A stretch of 64,000 nucleotides of DNA from Streptosporangium becharense (GCF_014204985.1 NZ_JACHMP010000001.1:5084001-5148000), one strand, 5' to 3'. Shown: positions 33,918 through 43,312, counted from the stretch's first letter. Notes: generated from the letters alone by a model not told the origin. Numbers and translations: made by a program.

Positions 33918-34405
33918 TGAACGCGCGGTCCCGCCGAGGAGGTCTCCGCCGGCTCCTTCTCCTGGCCGGGCATGTGGACGTCGGAGACCTTGATGTTGAC
34001 TTCGGTGACCTCGAGCCCGCACATGCGCTCGATCGCCGTGATCACGTTCCGGCGTACCGCGCCGGCCAGGTCGGGGATGGCCATGCCGTACTCGACGACC
34101 AGTTCCAGGTCGACGGCGGCCTGCCGCTCGCCCACCTCGACCGAGACCCCCTGCGTGATGCTCCGTTCGGCGCCGACCATGCCACGGACCGCGCCGAGCG
34201 CGCGCGCCGTGCCGGCCCCCATGTCGAAGACCCCGGAGACCTCCCTGGCCGCCAGACCGACGATCTTGGCAACGACCCCGCTCTCGATGGTGGTGGTCCC
34301 CCTGGAGGTCACCAGGCTGCTCTGGGTCGCGGGAGCGTCCGTCCTGGCGCGGGGCACCGGCGCCTCCTCGCCTTTCGGCCTGCTCGCCGTGCTGGCTTCG
34401 GTCAC
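33914..34405 (-). CDS. Asp23/Gls24-family envelope stress protein (operon leader gene)
   Basis: A 163-residue protein. After an unstructured N-terminus the Asp23 domain runs from TTIESGVVAKIVGLAAREVSGV through VEVGERQAAVDLELVVEYGMAIPDLAGAVRRNVITAIERMCGLEVTEVNIKVSDVH. The GTG at 34405 has a strong SD (GGGAGGGGGAG). It is the first of six genes that share four-base stop-start overlaps at every junction, so they should be co-translated as an envelope-stress complex. Confidence 0.85.
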   Translation of the reverse strand: MTEASTASRPKGEEAPVPRARTDAPATQSSLVTSRGTTTIESGVVAKIVGLAAREVSGVFDMGAGTARALGAVRGMVGAERSITQGVSVEVGERQAAVDLELVVEYGMAIPDLAGAVRRNVITAIERMCGLEVTEVNIKVSDVHMPGQEKEPAETSSAGPRVQ

Positions 34406-34439
34406 GTCGCTCCCCCTCCCCGAAGGCCGGTCCAGCCTC

Positions 34440-34606
34440 CGTTGCAGGCGGTAATACCCCCCAAATCACCACTAATAGGGATATATCTTTTCTTGGGGAT
34501 TTCATGGGGAGATATAGACGTTCCGCCTCCAGGACGGCCCGCCGGGCGAGGTGACGGGGAGACCCGCGCGGTCCGGCCGGAGCCCGACCCCGACTAGCCT
34601 TGTCGT
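34440..34606. promoter_or_regulatory. AT-rich divergent promoter region (Asp23 operon / FAA gene)
   Basis: 34450-34520 is the most AT-rich stretch in this part of the window (TATATCTTTTCTTGGGGATT and neighbours) and lies between two divergently read units. A plausible rightward pair is TTCTTG and TATAGA with 17-base spacing. On the leftward strand a GGGTAT-like -10 is visible, but no matching -35, so a stress-sigma promoter is not shown. Confidence 0.5.
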
Positions 34607-35383
34607 GTGCGTATAGCCAGGTTCTCCACAGGTGAAGGTGTCGGCTTCGGCGTGGTCGAAGGAGGGCCCGGGGAGGAGTTCGTCGCCGGGATCTCCGGGC
34701 ACCCGTTCGGGCCGCTCCAGCTGACCGGCGAACGTTACTCACTGTCCCAGGTCAAGCTGCTCGCCCCCATGCTGCCCAGCAAGGTCGTCGCCATCGGCAG
34801 GAACTACGCCGACCACGCCCGGGAGATGGGCGGACAGGTCCCCGCCGAGCCGCTGATGTTCCTCAAGCCGTCGACCTCGGTGATCGGCGCGGGCGAGGCC
34901 ATCGCCTACCCGACCGGCCTGTCGCGGCGGGTCGACTTCGAGGGGGAGCTGGCCGTGGTGATCGGCAGGCTCTGCCGGGAGGTGCCCCGCGAACGGGCCC
35001 ACGAGGTCGTCTTCGGTTACACCTGCGCCAACGACGTCACCGCCAGAGACCTGCAGAAGAAGGACGTGCAGTTCACCAGGGCCAAGGGGTTCGACACCTT
35101 CTGCCCGCTCGGCCCGTGGATCCAGACCGAGTTCGATCCGGCCGACGCGGGCATCACCACCTCGGTGAACGGCGAGGTCAGGCAGGACTCGCGCACCTCC
35201 AAGCTCATGTACGACATTCCGGCGCTGATCGCCCACGTGAGCGCGGTCATGACCCTGATCCCCGGCGACGTCATCCTCACCGGGACACCCGAGGGGGTCG
35301 GCCCGCTCGACGTCGGCGACGAGGTCAGCGTCTCCATCGAAGGAATCGGCACTCTCACCAACCGGGTGGTCTCGCGTGATTAG
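34607..35383 (+). CDS. Fumarylacetoacetate hydrolase (FAA) family protein
   Basis: A 258-residue protein with the FAH-fold motifs: [42 protein letters not shown] (metal ligands) and [21 protein letters not shown]. Members hydrolyse or decarboxylate acylpyruvates, oxaloacetate or catechol-pathway intermediates; which one is not readable. The start is GTG. Its last eight bases overlap gltX, so the two are co-transcribed. Confidence 0.88.
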   Translation: MRIARFSTGEGVGFGVVEGGPGEEFVAGISGHPFGPLQLTGERYSLSQVKLLAPMLPSKVVAIGRNYADHAREMGGQVPAEPLMFLKPSTSVIGAGEAIAYPTGLSRRVDFEGELAVVIGRLCREVPRERAHEVVFGYTCANDVTARDLQKKDVQFTRAKGFDTFCPLGPWIQTEFDPADAGITTSVNGEVRQDSRTSKLMYDIPALIAHVSAVMTLIPGDVILTGTPEGVGPLDVGDEVSVSIEGIGTLTNRVVSRD

Positions 35384-36743
35384 GGTTCGTTTCGCCCCTT
35401 CGCCGACCGGCATGTTCCATGTCGGCGGCGCCCGTTCGGCGTTGTTCAACTGGGCTCTGGCCGAACAGTCGGGCGGAAGGTTCGTGCTCCGCATCGAGGA
35501 CACCGACGCCGCGCGCAACCGGCCCGAGTGGACCGAGGGCATCATCTCGGCGCTCGCGTGGATCGGCGTCAACGATGACAACCCCGCCTTCGAGGGCCCC
35601 TACTTCCAGTCGTCCTACGAGGTGCAGCACCGCGAGGCGGCGGCCAAACTGATCGCCGACGGCCGGGCGTACTACTGCACGTGCACCCGTGACGACGTCA
35701 AGGCCCGCACCGGGTCCGAGCACAAGGGCTACGACGGCTTCTGCCGCGAGCGCGGCCTGACCGAGGGGGCGGTCCGCTTCCGCACCCCCGACGAGGGCGT
35801 CACCGTGGTCGAGGACCTGGTCCGCGGCACCGTCGAGTTCCCCAACGGCGCGATGGAGGACTTCGTCATCGCCCGCGCCGACGGTTCCCCGCTGTTCGTG
35901 CTGGCCAACGTGGTCGACGACATCGAGATGCGGATCACCCACGTGGTCCGCGCCGAGGAGCACCTGTCCAACACGCCCAAGCAGCAGCTCCTGTGGCAGG
36001 CGCTCGGCGTCGCCCCGCCCACCTGGGCCCACGTGCCGGTCATCGTCAACGAGAAGCGCCAGAAGCTGTCCAAGCGCCGTGACAAGGTCGCCCTGGAGTC
36101 CTACCGGGACGAGGGCTACCTGGCCGAGGCGATGGTCAACTACCTGATGCTGCTCGGCTGGGGGCCGGGCGACGACCGGGAGATCATGCCCTGGTCGGAG
36201 ATGGTGCCGCTGTTCCGGCTGGAGGACGTCAACCCCTCCCCGGCCTTCTTCGACGAGAAGAAGCTGCGCGCCTTCAACGGCGAGTACATCCGGGCGCTGC
36301 CCCTCGCCGAGTTCGTCGCCCGCTGCGACCCGTGGCTCGCCCCCGAATGGGACCGCGAGGTCTTCGCCCGGGTCGCCGAGCTGGCCCAGACCCGCATCGC
36401 CGTGCTGTCGGAGATCACGGCCAACGTCGACTTCCTCTTCCTGGACGAGCCCGTCTTCGACCAGGCGTCGTGGGACAAGGCCATGAAGAACTCCGCGGTG
36501 GAGATCCTCACCGGCTACCTGGCCCGTCTGGAGACGGTCGCCATGGATCCCGAGTCGCTCAAGACCGCCCTGGAGGAGGTCGGCGCCGAGCACGGCCTCA
36601 AGCTCGGCAAGGCCCAGGCGCCGGTGCGGGTGGCCGTCACCGGACGCACCGTGGGGCTGCCGCTGTTCGAGTCGATCGAGGCGCTCGGCCGCGAGCGCTC
36701 CATCGAGCGCCTCCGCGCCGCCCTGGCCAGGCTCCAGGGCTGA
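35376..36743 (+). CDS. gltX: Glutamyl-tRNA synthetase
   Basis: A 455-residue class I synthetase. The HIGH motif appears as FHVGG in [19 protein letters not shown], and KMSKS as KLSKRRDK. The zinc-site-like YYCTCTRDD with a downstream GFCRERG is present. Actinobacteria lack glutaminyl-tRNA synthetase, so this enzyme should charge both tRNA-Glu and tRNA-Gln, the latter being amidated by GatCAB. The tRNA-Gln and tRNA-Glu genes lie 2.2 kb downstream. The GTG start sits in an 8-base overlap with the FAA gene. Confidence 0.95.
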   Translation: MIRVRFAPSPTGMFHVGGARSALFNWALAEQSGGRFVLRIEDTDAARNRPEWTEGIISALAWIGVNDDNPAFEGPYFQSSYEVQHREAAAKLIADGRAYYCTCTRDDVKARTGSEHKGYDGFCRERGLTEGAVRFRTPDEGVTVVEDLVRGTVEFPNGAMEDFVIARADGSPLFVLANVVDDIEMRITHVVRAEEHLSNTPKQQLLWQALGVAPPTWAHVPVIVNEKRQKLSKRRDKVALESYRDEGYLAEAMVNYLMLLGWGPGDDREIMPWSEMVPLFRLEDVNPSPAFFDEKKLRAFNGEYIRALPLAEFVARCDPWLAPEWDREVFARVAELAQTRIAVLSEITANVDFLFLDEPVFDQASWDKAMKNSAVEILTGYLARLETVAMDPESLKTALEEVGAEHGLKLGKAQAPVRVAVTGRTVGLPLFESIEALGRERSIERLRAALARLQG

Positions 36744-36831
36744 TCCACCCCTCGGCCGCGCGGCCCGGCCCGTCTGATCCGCCCACCGGCCGCGCGGCCC
36801 GGCTCACCGGCCGGCCGCGCGGCGGGGAGGA

Positions 36832-38811
36832 TCAGGCCAGCAGGCCGCGGCGCTCCAGGAGCGGCTCGATGCGCGGGTCGCGCCCGCGGAAGTCGCGGAA
36901 GGCGTCCATCGCGTCCCTGGAGCCGCCGACCGCCAGCAGCGCGGACCGGAAACGGTCGCCGTTCTCCCGCCGCAGACCGCCGTTCTCCTTGAACCACTCC
37001 ACGCTCTCGGCGTCGAGCACCTCGCTCCAGATGTAGGAGTAGTAGCCGGCGCTGTAGCCGCCCACGCCGCTGGAGAAGATGTGGGCGAAGTAGTTCGTCC
37101 GGTAACGGGGGCCGACCAGCTCGAAGGCGATTCCGGCGCGCTCCAGGGCCGCCTGCTCGAACGCCCGGGCGTCCTCGACGACCTCGCCGGCGGCGAGCTT
37201 GTGCCAGGCCCAGTCGAGGAGCGCCGCCGCCAGATACTCGACGGTGGCGAAGCCCTGGTTGAACTTCTCGGCCGCCCTCATCTTCTCCAGGAGCTCGGCG
37301 GGCACCGGCTCGCCGGTCTCGTGGTGCCTGGCGAAGTTGGCGAGGACCGACGGCCAGGTGGCCCACATCTCGTTGACCTGCGAGGGGTACTCCACGAAGT
37401 CGCGCGGCACCTCCGTGCCGGAGACCCGAGGGAAGCGCACGTCGGAGAAGAGCCCGTGCAGCGCGTGGCCGAACTCGTGGAAGGCGGTGACGACCTCGTC
37501 GAAGGTCAGCAGCGTCGGCCCCTCGGCGGGCTTGGTGATGTTGAGGTTGTTCATCACCACGGGCCGCTCGCCGAACAGATGGGACTGGTCCACCAGGTTG
37601 TTCATCCAGGCGCCGCCCCGCTTGGTGGGCCGGGCGTAGGGGTCGAACACGAACAGGCCGAGCGGTGAGCCGTCGGCCTCGGAGACCTCGAAGACCCGCA
37701 CGTCCGGGTGGTAGCCGGTCAGGTCGTCGCGTTCGGCGAAGGTGATCCCGTACAGCTCGCCGGCGGCGTGGAAGACGCCGTCCCGCAGCACCCGGTCCAG
37801 CTCGAAGTACGGACGCAGTTCGGCGCCGTCGAAGTCGTAGCGGGCCTTGCGCACCTTCTCCGCGTAGAACGACCAGTCCCACGGCTCGATGGGGAACCCG
37901 GCCTGCTCGCTCAGCGCCTCGGCCTCGCGACGGGCGTTGGCCACCGCGGGGCCCGCGAGCTTGCCGAGCATCTCCTCGACCGCGTCGGTGGTCTTGGCGG
38001 TCTGGTCGGCGACGGAGTAGGCGGCGTGGCTGGGGTAGCCGAGCAGCGCCGCCCGCTCGGCGCGGAGCGTCGCCATCCGCACGGCCAGCTCGAAGTTCTC
38101 CGGGGCCCGGTCGACCGAGAGCTCGTACAGCCGGCGGCGGGTCTCCCGGTCGGTCAGCTCGGCCAGCGCGGGCTGGTTGGTGAAGTTGAGCAGCGGCAGG
38201 ACGTACCGGCCGTCCTTCTCGATCGACTTGATCGCGCTCTCGGAGAGCCCGTCCAGCAGCGTGACGTCGTCGACGACCAGCGCCGAGGAGGTGGAGGCGG
38301 TCAGCAGGTTCTGGGCGAAGGCGGTGGCGAGCCGGGTGAGCTCCTCATTGAGCTCCCGCAGACGCTCCTGCTCGGTCTCGGACAGGTCGGCGCCGGCCCG
38401 GACGAAGTCGACGCGGTACTTCTCCAGCAGCCACGCCTCCTCGGGGTCGTCGGTGGCGACCTGGCGGATCCGGGCGTAGAGGGGACGGTTGAGGTGGATC
38501 GCGTCGGCGTGCTTGGTCAGCTTGGGGTAGACCTCGGTCTCGATCTCCCGGATGCCGTCCGTGGCGTCGGAGGAGGCGATGCTCATGAAGACGGTCGCGG
38601 TCCGCTTCAGGATCTGCCCCGAGCGCTCCAGCGCCTCGATCGTGTTGGCGAACGTCGCCGGCTCCGGGTTGTCGGCGATCTCCTGAACCTCGCGCAGCTG
38701 GTCGGCCATGCCGCGCTCGAAGGCGGGGAGGTAGTGCTCCTCCCTGATCTCCGCGAACGGCGGCAGCTTGTAGGGCAGCGTGCTGGGGGCGAAGAACGGG
38801 TTCTCGGCCAA
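36832..38811 (-). CDS. M3-family zinc oligopeptidase (oligopeptidase A / Dcp-like)
   Basis: A 659-residue cytosolic metallopeptidase. The zinc motif HEFGH lies at residues 445-449 within VVTAFHEFGHALHGLFSDV. Other family landmarks include FDPYARPTKRGGAW, FVEYPSQVNEMWA and the C-terminal NYFAHIFSSGVGGYSAGYYSYIWSEV. It degrades short peptides from protein turnover. It has no signal peptide and no operon partner. The 88-base gap to gltX contains a repeated CGGCCGCGCGGCC palindrome that may terminate both genes. Confidence 0.93.
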   Translation of the reverse strand: MAENPFFAPSTLPYKLPPFAEIREEHYLPAFERGMADQLREVQEIADNPEPATFANTIEALERSGQILKRTATVFMSIASSDATDGIREIETEVYPKLTKHADAIHLNRPLYARIRQVATDDPEEAWLLEKYRVDFVRAGADLSETEQERLRELNEELTRLATAFAQNLLTASTSSALVVDDVTLLDGLSESAIKSIEKDGRYVLPLLNFTNQPALAELTDRETRRRLYELSVDRAPENFELAVRMATLRAERAALLGYPSHAAYSVADQTAKTTDAVEEMLGKLAGPAVANARREAEALSEQAGFPIEPWDWSFYAEKVRKARYDFDGAELRPYFELDRVLRDGVFHAAGELYGITFAERDDLTGYHPDVRVFEVSEADGSPLGLFVFDPYARPTKRGGAWMNNLVDQSHLFGERPVVMNNLNITKPAEGPTLLTFDEVVTAFHEFGHALHGLFSDVRFPRVSGTEVPRDFVEYPSQVNEMWATWPSVLANFARHHETGEPVPAELLEKMRAAEKFNQGFATVEYLAAALLDWAWHKLAAGEVVEDARAFEQAALERAGIAFELVGPRYRTNYFAHIFSSGVGGYSAGYYSYIWSEVLDAESVEWFKENGGLRRENGDRFRSALLAVGGSRDAMDAFRDFRGRDPRIEPLLERRGLLA

Positions 38812-38985
38812 GGCGGAAACTCCTCACAGGCGGACGGATCTCCCCAGCAGCGTTACACAGCGGGCCCCGGAACGGCACTCCGGTGTCGCGGTGACCAGGC
38901 CGCCGGTAATCGTTTTGGTCTTGTCCCCCAACCTGGGCTATTCTTTCGGAGTCGCCAGCGAGCCCCGCAAGGGGGTCCAGGGCGG

Positions 38986-39057
38986 TGGGGTATGGTGTAA
39001 TTGGCAACACGACTGATTCTGGTTCAGTTATTCTAGGTTCGAGTCCTGGTACCCCAG
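38986..39057 (+). tRNA. tRNA-Gln (CTG)
   Basis: A 72-base cloverleaf: acceptor arms TGGGGTA/TACCCCA, D-arm GTGTAATTGGCAACAC, anticodon stem ACTGA/TCAGT around loop TTCTGGT giving anticodon CTG, and T-arm with GGTTCGAGTCC. CCA is not encoded after the discriminator G. Confidence 0.95.
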
Positions 39058-39118
39058 CTGCGCCTTCTTCTGAAGGCGTCGCGGGTTCGGTCCCCCCGAA
39101 TCCGACGACAGTGTGCTC

Positions 39119-39191
39119 GGTCCCGTCGTCTAGTGGCCTAGGACGCCGCCCTCTCAAGGCGGTAACGCCGGTTCGAATCCGGTCGGGACTA
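39119..39191 (+). tRNA. tRNA-Glu (CTC), first copy
   Basis: 73 bases with acceptor GGTCCCG/CGGGACT (terminal G-T), anticodon stem CCGCC/GGCGG with loop CTCTCAA giving anticodon CTC, T-arm CCGGTTCGAATCCGG and discriminator A. CCA is encoded at 39192-39194. It reads GAG, a very common codon here. Confidence 0.95.
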
Positions 39192-39209
39192 CCACGCTGT
39201 CAACCGCAA

Positions 39210-39282
39210 GGCTCCGTCGTCTAGTGGCCTAGGACGCCGCCCTCTCAAGGCGGTAGCGCCGGTTCGAATCCGGTCGGGGCTA
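39210..39282 (+). tRNA. tRNA-Glu (CTC), second copy
   Basis: Nearly identical to the copy at 39119, with the same CTC anticodon. It differs in the acceptor stem (GGCTCCG/CGGGGCT) and one variable-loop base. CCT, not CCA, follows the discriminator, so CCA must be added after transcription. Confidence 0.95.
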
Positions 39283-39289
39283 CCTTGCG

Positions 39290-39321
39290 AACCCCCGGAA
39301 GCATCCGCTTCCGGGGGTTTT
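39290..39321 (+). terminator. Terminator after the tRNA cluster
   Basis: AACCCCCGGAAGC (39290-39302) pairs perfectly with GCTTCCGGGGGTT (39307-39319) around ATCC. The tail reads TTTTCG. It begins eight bases after tRNA-Glu. Confidence 0.9.
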
Positions 39322-39564
39322 CGTGTGTGCGGCCGCATTCCCCCTCCGGGGGATGTGCGCCACCGTCCGGCGATTCCAGCCGGACGGGCAGTGCGTGCGC
39401 GGTCCTGGACGGGCAGTGCGTACGCGATGCCCGCCGGGACCGAGCGCATCCCGGCCGTATTCCGACTGCACCCCGAGCGCATTCCGGCCGCACCCCGGCC
39501 GCCTTACGCGGGCGAGGTGCGGCATGAACCGCCAGTTCCAGAAGACCCGCACGTTCCGGCCGCC

Positions 39565-40203
39565 CTACGCGGGCGGGGTGCGGGCCAGGAGGTAGCCGGA
39601 GAACCACGTGGGGAAGGCCCGGCGCAGTTCGGCGGGGCCGGTCAGCCGGACCTCCCCGCTGCGGGTCACGTCGGCCCAGGAGCGCTCACCGATCCAGTAC
39701 TCGGTGAGCGCCTTCAGGTCGGCCTCCACATGCAGGTCGGCGGTCCGCCCGTAGTCCTCCCCGCACAGCTTCACCCCCGGGCGGCGCACGTGAAGGAAGT
39801 AGCGGGCCCCGGGGAAGTTCAGCGCCACCAGCGTGCGGTTCTCCGGGAGCCGGTCGCGGTGCACCCTGCGGTGCAGGTCCCAGGCGAGCAGCCGCGGGTC
39901 GAGGGCGAGCTCGCGGTGGTCCCACTCCGCCGCCCACTCACCCAGGGCCCGCACCGGCCCGGCCAGGGCCCTGCCCGCCGCGGTGAGCAGGTAGGCGCGG
40001 TCCCGCCGCTCGACGATCCCGGCCCTCTCCAGGGTGCGGAGCCGGGCCGACAGCATGGTCTTGGAGATGTTGGGCAGCCCCTGGTGGATCTCGTTGAACC
40101 GGGTCGAGCCCAGCAGCAGCTCGCGCACCACGAGCAGGGTCCAGCGCTCACCGAGGATCTCCAGCGCCCGTGCGACGGCGCAGAACTGCCCGTACTCGTT
40201 CAC
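39565..40203 (-). CDS. HxlR-type winged-helix regulator with C-terminal SCP2-like domain
   Basis: A 212-residue protein beginning at GTG 40203 (VNEYGQFCAVARALEILGERW). It has the HxlR pattern (WTLLVVRELLLGSTRFNEIHQGLPNISKTMLSARLRTLERAGIV in consecutive stretches) including the early Cys. The C-terminal about 100 residues resemble the sterol-carrier-like domain found fused to this regulator class. It is divergent from the thioesterase gene with 61 bases between, so regulation of that gene is likely. The 243-base region on its 3' side holds short direct repeats (GGACGGGCAGTGCG at 39382 and 39407) but no gene. Confidence 0.85.
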   Translation of the reverse strand: MNEYGQFCAVARALEILGERWTLLVVRELLLGSTRFNEIHQGLPNISKTMLSARLRTLERAGIVERRDRAYLLTAAGRALAGPVRALGEWAAEWDHRELALDPRLLAWDLHRRVHRDRLPENRTLVALNFPGARYFLHVRRPGVKLCGEDYGRTADLHVEADLKALTEYWIGERSWADVTRSGEVRLTGPAELRRAFPTWFSGYLLARTPPA

Positions 40204-40264
40204 GGTGTCAAAGGTACGGAATCCGGACTTGAGCCGCGATCGTCCCCCCGCGAGGGTGAGATCC

Positions 40265-40777
40265 GTGACGACGACCTCGCAGAACCGGCAGACGACCTCG
40301 CGGACCCACTCGTGGGTGCCGCCCACCGTTCCCGCGGAGGTGGCCGAGCTGTCGGGCCTGGAATTCCTGGAACGGCTGGTGGACGGCCGGATCGCCCCGC
40401 CCCCGATCACCGGCACGCTCGGCTTCCGGATGACCCGGGTGGAGCGCGGCCTGGCGGTCTTCGTGGGGGAGACGGGCGAGCACCTGTACAACCCGCTGGG
40501 CAGCGTGCACGGCGGCTACCTGGCCACCCTGCTCGACTCGGCCCTCGGATGCGCGGTGATGAGCGAGCTGCCGGTCGGCAGGGCGTACACCACGGTTCAG
40601 CTCAACGTGAACATGGTCCGGCCGGTCTTCGCCGGCACCGGCCCGCTGCGGTGCGAGGGCAGGACCCTGCACGTCGGCCGGACCGTCGCCACCGCGCAGG
40701 CGCAGGTCGTGGGGGAGGAGGACGGCAAGCTCTACGCCCACGCCACCACGACCTGCGCGGTGTTCCCGATGCGTTAG
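40265..40777 (+). CDS. PaaI-type hotdog-fold thioesterase
   Basis: A protein of about 170 residues with the hotdog signature YNPLGSVHGGYLATLLDSALGCAV and the strand VGRAYTTVQLNVNMVRPVFAGTGPLRCEG. It hydrolyses acyl-CoA thioesters; the substrate is unknown. GTGs at 40256 and 40265 are both possible starts. I prefer 40265, which has GAGGGTGAG upstream. The stop overlaps the converging 578-residue gene by four bases. Confidence 0.85.
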   Translation: MTTTSQNRQTTSRTHSWVPPTVPAEVAELSGLEFLERLVDGRIAPPPITGTLGFRMTRVERGLAVFVGETGEHLYNPLGSVHGGYLATLLDSALGCAVMSELPVGRAYTTVQLNVNMVRPVFAGTGPLRCEGRTLHVGRTVATAQAQVVGEEDGKLYAHATTTCAVFPMR

Positions 40778-42510
40778 CCGCGCCCGGAGCGGGCCTTGAA
40801 CAGCGCCCGCTTGGCGGCCTTGCCCACCTGCTTGTCGGGGTGGGCCTCGCCGATCGCCTCCAGCAGCTCCTCCAGGTGCGGGTGGCGGACCTTCCAGATC
40901 ACGTCGAGCAGGCCGATCAGGCTGGGTGCGGCGCCGATGTCGTCGAGGCTGCTGACGAACTCGGGCCGGCCCAGGCCCGCGGAGATGGTCAGCATGTCGA
41001 GGATCAGCCAGTGGGTGTCGGCCTGGGTGGGCGGCTCGGCGTCCTCGACACCGAGCTGCGCCAGGTGGGTGGCCGCGTACGGGTGCAGCGAGGGGACGTC
41101 CAGGGCGGCGCGCCAGGCGGGCACGGCCACCTCGCCGAGCGAGCCGACCATGCTGGCCGCCTGGACCCGGACCAGGGCGTCCGCGTCGTCCTCGGCGGCG
41201 GCCTCCAGCAGGTCCCGTGCGGCCTGCTCGGGGGAGCGCAGCTCCAGCCAGGCGGCGAACTCGGCGTCCGCCTCCTCCTCGGGCAGCTCGGAGCTGAAGG
41301 AGAGCAGGTCCAGGGCCGTCATGGCGTCGATGGCGGGCCGGGCGTCCAGCTCGATGTCGGCGTCGTCGACCAGGTGGACCACACCCTCCATGCCGAGCGG
41401 CGTCAGGCGCACCTGGTCGTGCTCGACCTCGACCATGCCGTAGCCGGTCAGCCAGTCGAGCACCGGGGTGAGCGGATCGCCGTAGCGGGCGGTGGCGGCG
41501 GCCCAGGCCTCCGCGGCCAGGTCGTCGTACTCCGCGGCGGCCTCGGCCAGCTCGGTGCGGAGCTCGGCCAGCGGTTTGGAACCCATGGCCAGCAGGACCC
41601 GGACCAGCAACGCCCGGCTCAGCCCGGACAGGGCGATCGTGGCGTCCTCGTCGTCCAGCTCGGGGTCGCCGTAGTCGACCGACTGCAGGCCCGTCAGCCA
41701 CGCGTCGAGGACGTCGTCATCTTCGTCGAAGGGCCACTCGGCGGCGTCGGCGTCGACGCTGACGGTGTCCTCGCCCTCGGGCTGGAGGAAGTCCAGGTCG
41801 ATGGCGAGGTTCCAGATGTTCCAGAGCGCGGGGACGGAGTCGGCGGCCGGGGTGCCGTCCTCGGGGGCGGCGATCCCCAGCACGCCCAGCGCCTCGGCGA
41901 TCTCGGCGTCGGTGAGCAGGGTCGTCTCGCCCACCCGGCGCTCGGTCCCGACCCAGACCGCCAGATCGCGGGCCTTGGCGATCAGGAGGGTCTTGCGGGC
42001 CGCCTCGGCCAGCTCGGAGTCGGGCCGCAGCCGGATGGTGGGCAGCTCGGCGAGCCGGTCGGCGAACGGCTCGAAGTCGCCCAGGCCCTCCACCGCCTCC
42101 TCGTCGTAGTCGTCCTCGTCCTCCTCGTCGTCGACGAGGTCCTCCATCGCGTCGACGAAGTCGTCCTCGAGGCGGTCGAGCTCGGCGAGCAGGTCACGGA
42201 GCGGCGACGACCCCTTGACCAGACGGCCGGACTCCGACAGGAAGGACAGGTAGGCGCGGACCGCCGGCACCATGCCGTCGGCCGCCGCGTCGGGATCCTC
42301 GACGACCTGGGGCATGCGGTCGAGGAGCACCGTGCGCAGATCGGATCGCCTCCACCGCCCGACGTCGTCGGAGGCGATCAGCCGATGCCACAGCGCGACG
42401 GAGCCGACCAGGTTGGGGTCGCTCTCGGGCGCGTTCTCGCGCGCCCACAGGATGAAATCCTGGAGCAGGGGACGCAGTTCAGCGGCGGCTGCCTCGATGC
42501 GATCTGTCAC
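40774..42510 (-). CDS. Large acidic protein of unknown function, HEAT-like C-terminus
   Basis: I do not recognise a named family. The 578-residue protein is strongly acidic, with a run of Asp/Glu near residues 118-140 (DDEEDEDDYDEEA). A possible winged-helix-like segment lies near 360-400 (PVLDWLTGYGMVEVEHDQVRLTPLG). The C-terminal stretch (about 430-570) has repeated antiparallel-helix patterns resembling HEAT repeats and ends with basic residues (GKAAKRALFKARSGRG). There is no signal peptide or membrane helix. It may be a protein-protein scaffold, which is inference only. Confidence 0.7.
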   Translation of the reverse strand: MTDRIEAAAAELRPLLQDFILWARENAPESDPNLVGSVALWHRLIASDDVGRWRRSDLRTVLLDRMPQVVEDPDAAADGMVPAVRAYLSFLSESGRLVKGSSPLRDLLAELDRLEDDFVDAMEDLVDDEEDEDDYDEEAVEGLGDFEPFADRLAELPTIRLRPDSELAEAARKTLLIAKARDLAVWVGTERRVGETTLLTDAEIAEALGVLGIAAPEDGTPAADSVPALWNIWNLAIDLDFLQPEGEDTVSVDADAAEWPFDEDDDVLDAWLTGLQSVDYGDPELDDEDATIALSGLSRALLVRVLLAMGSKPLAELRTELAEAAAEYDDLAAEAWAAATARYGDPLTPVLDWLTGYGMVEVEHDQVRLTPLGMEGVVHLVDDADIELDARPAIDAMTALDLLSFSSELPEEEADAEFAAWLELRSPEQAARDLLEAAAEDDADALVRVQAASMVGSLGEVAVPAWRAALDVPSLHPYAATHLAQLGVEDAEPPTQADTHWLILDMLTISAGLGRPEFVSSLDDIGAAPSLIGLLDVIWKVRHPHLEELLEAIGEAHPDKQVGKAAKRALFKARSGRG

Positions 42511-42580
42511 CCGCCCAGCCTAGGGGGCCGCAGGGGTGCTCGCCTCCCCATATCCCACCTGACGATGCCGTTTCGGCGGG

Positions 42581-43297
42581 TCAGTTGGCCCGGCGCATCG
42601 ATTCGGTGATCCGTTCGGCGGCGCTGACCACGGGGGCGGCGTGCATCCGGCCGGGGGTGCGGGTCAGGCGCTCGATCGGACCGGAGACCGACACCGCCGC
42701 CACGACCTTGCCTCCGGCGCCCCTGACGGGCGCCGAGACGCTGGCCACACCCTGCTCGCGCTCGCCGACGCTGTGTGCCCAGCCCCTGCGCCGCACGCTC
42801 GCCAGCGTGGCCGCGGTGAACTTGGCGCCGCGCAGCCCCCGGTGCAGGCGGTCGGGTTCCTCCCAGGCCAGCAGGATCTGCGCGGCCGAACCGGCGATCA
42901 TCGGCAGTGCCGAGCCGACCGGCACGGTGTCGCGCAACCCGCTCGCGCGCTCGGCCGCGGCCACGCAGACCCGCTCGTCACCCTGGCGCCGGTAGAGTTG
43001 CGCGCTCTCTCCGGTCAGGTCGCGCAACTGGGTCAGCACCGGCCCGGCGACGGCCAGCAGCCGGTCCTCGCCTGCGGCGGTGGACAACTCGGACAGGCGC
43101 GGACCCAGCACGAACCTCCCCTGGGTGTCGCGGGAGACGATGCGGTGGTGCTCCAGCGCGACGGCGAGCCGGTGGGCCGTGGGGCGGGCCAGGCCGGTGG
43201 CCTGCACGAGCTGGGCGAGGGACGCCGGACCGGCCTCAAGGGCATTGAGCACCAGAACGGCCTTGTCGAGTACGCCGACTCCGCTAGAGTTGTCCAT
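42581..43297 (-). CDS. ndgR: IclR-type regulator NdgR (LtbR homologue)
   Basis: A 238-residue IclR protein beginning [20 protein letters not shown]. It has a winged helix ([23 protein letters not shown]) and a C-terminal effector domain ([13 protein letters not shown] ... [12 protein letters not shown]). Size, start and position divergent from leuCD match NdgR of Streptomyces and LtbR of Corynebacterium, which control leucine and other amino-acid genes. The longer frame upstream adds residues that cross the shared promoter and is rejected. The TCTC-N7-GAGA site at 43313 lies 16 bases before its start codon, fitting autoregulation. Confidence 0.95.
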   Translation of the reverse strand: MDNSSGVGVLDKAVLVLNALEAGPASLAQLVQATGLARPTAHRLAVALEHHRIVSRDTQGRFVLGPRLSELSTAAGEDRLLAVAGPVLTQLRDLTGESAQLYRRQGDERVCVAAAERASGLRDTVPVGSALPMIAGSAAQILLAWEEPDRLHRGLRGAKFTAATLASVRRRGWAHSVGEREQGVASVSAPVRGAGGKVVAAVSVSGPIERLTRTPGRMHAAPVVSAAERITESMRRAN

Positions 43298-43312
43298 ACA
43301 CCGATACTGCCG

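Noticed and set aside
34440..34520. SigB-type stress promoter for the Asp23 operon
   Set aside because: A GGGTAT -10-like box exists on the minus strand, but no GTTT-like -35 lies at the right distance.
39061..39118. Possible tRNA remnant between tRNA-Gln and tRNA-Glu
   Set aside because: A GGTTCGGT-like T-loop echo is visible, but no acceptor, D or anticodon arm can be built; a small hairpin explains the rest.
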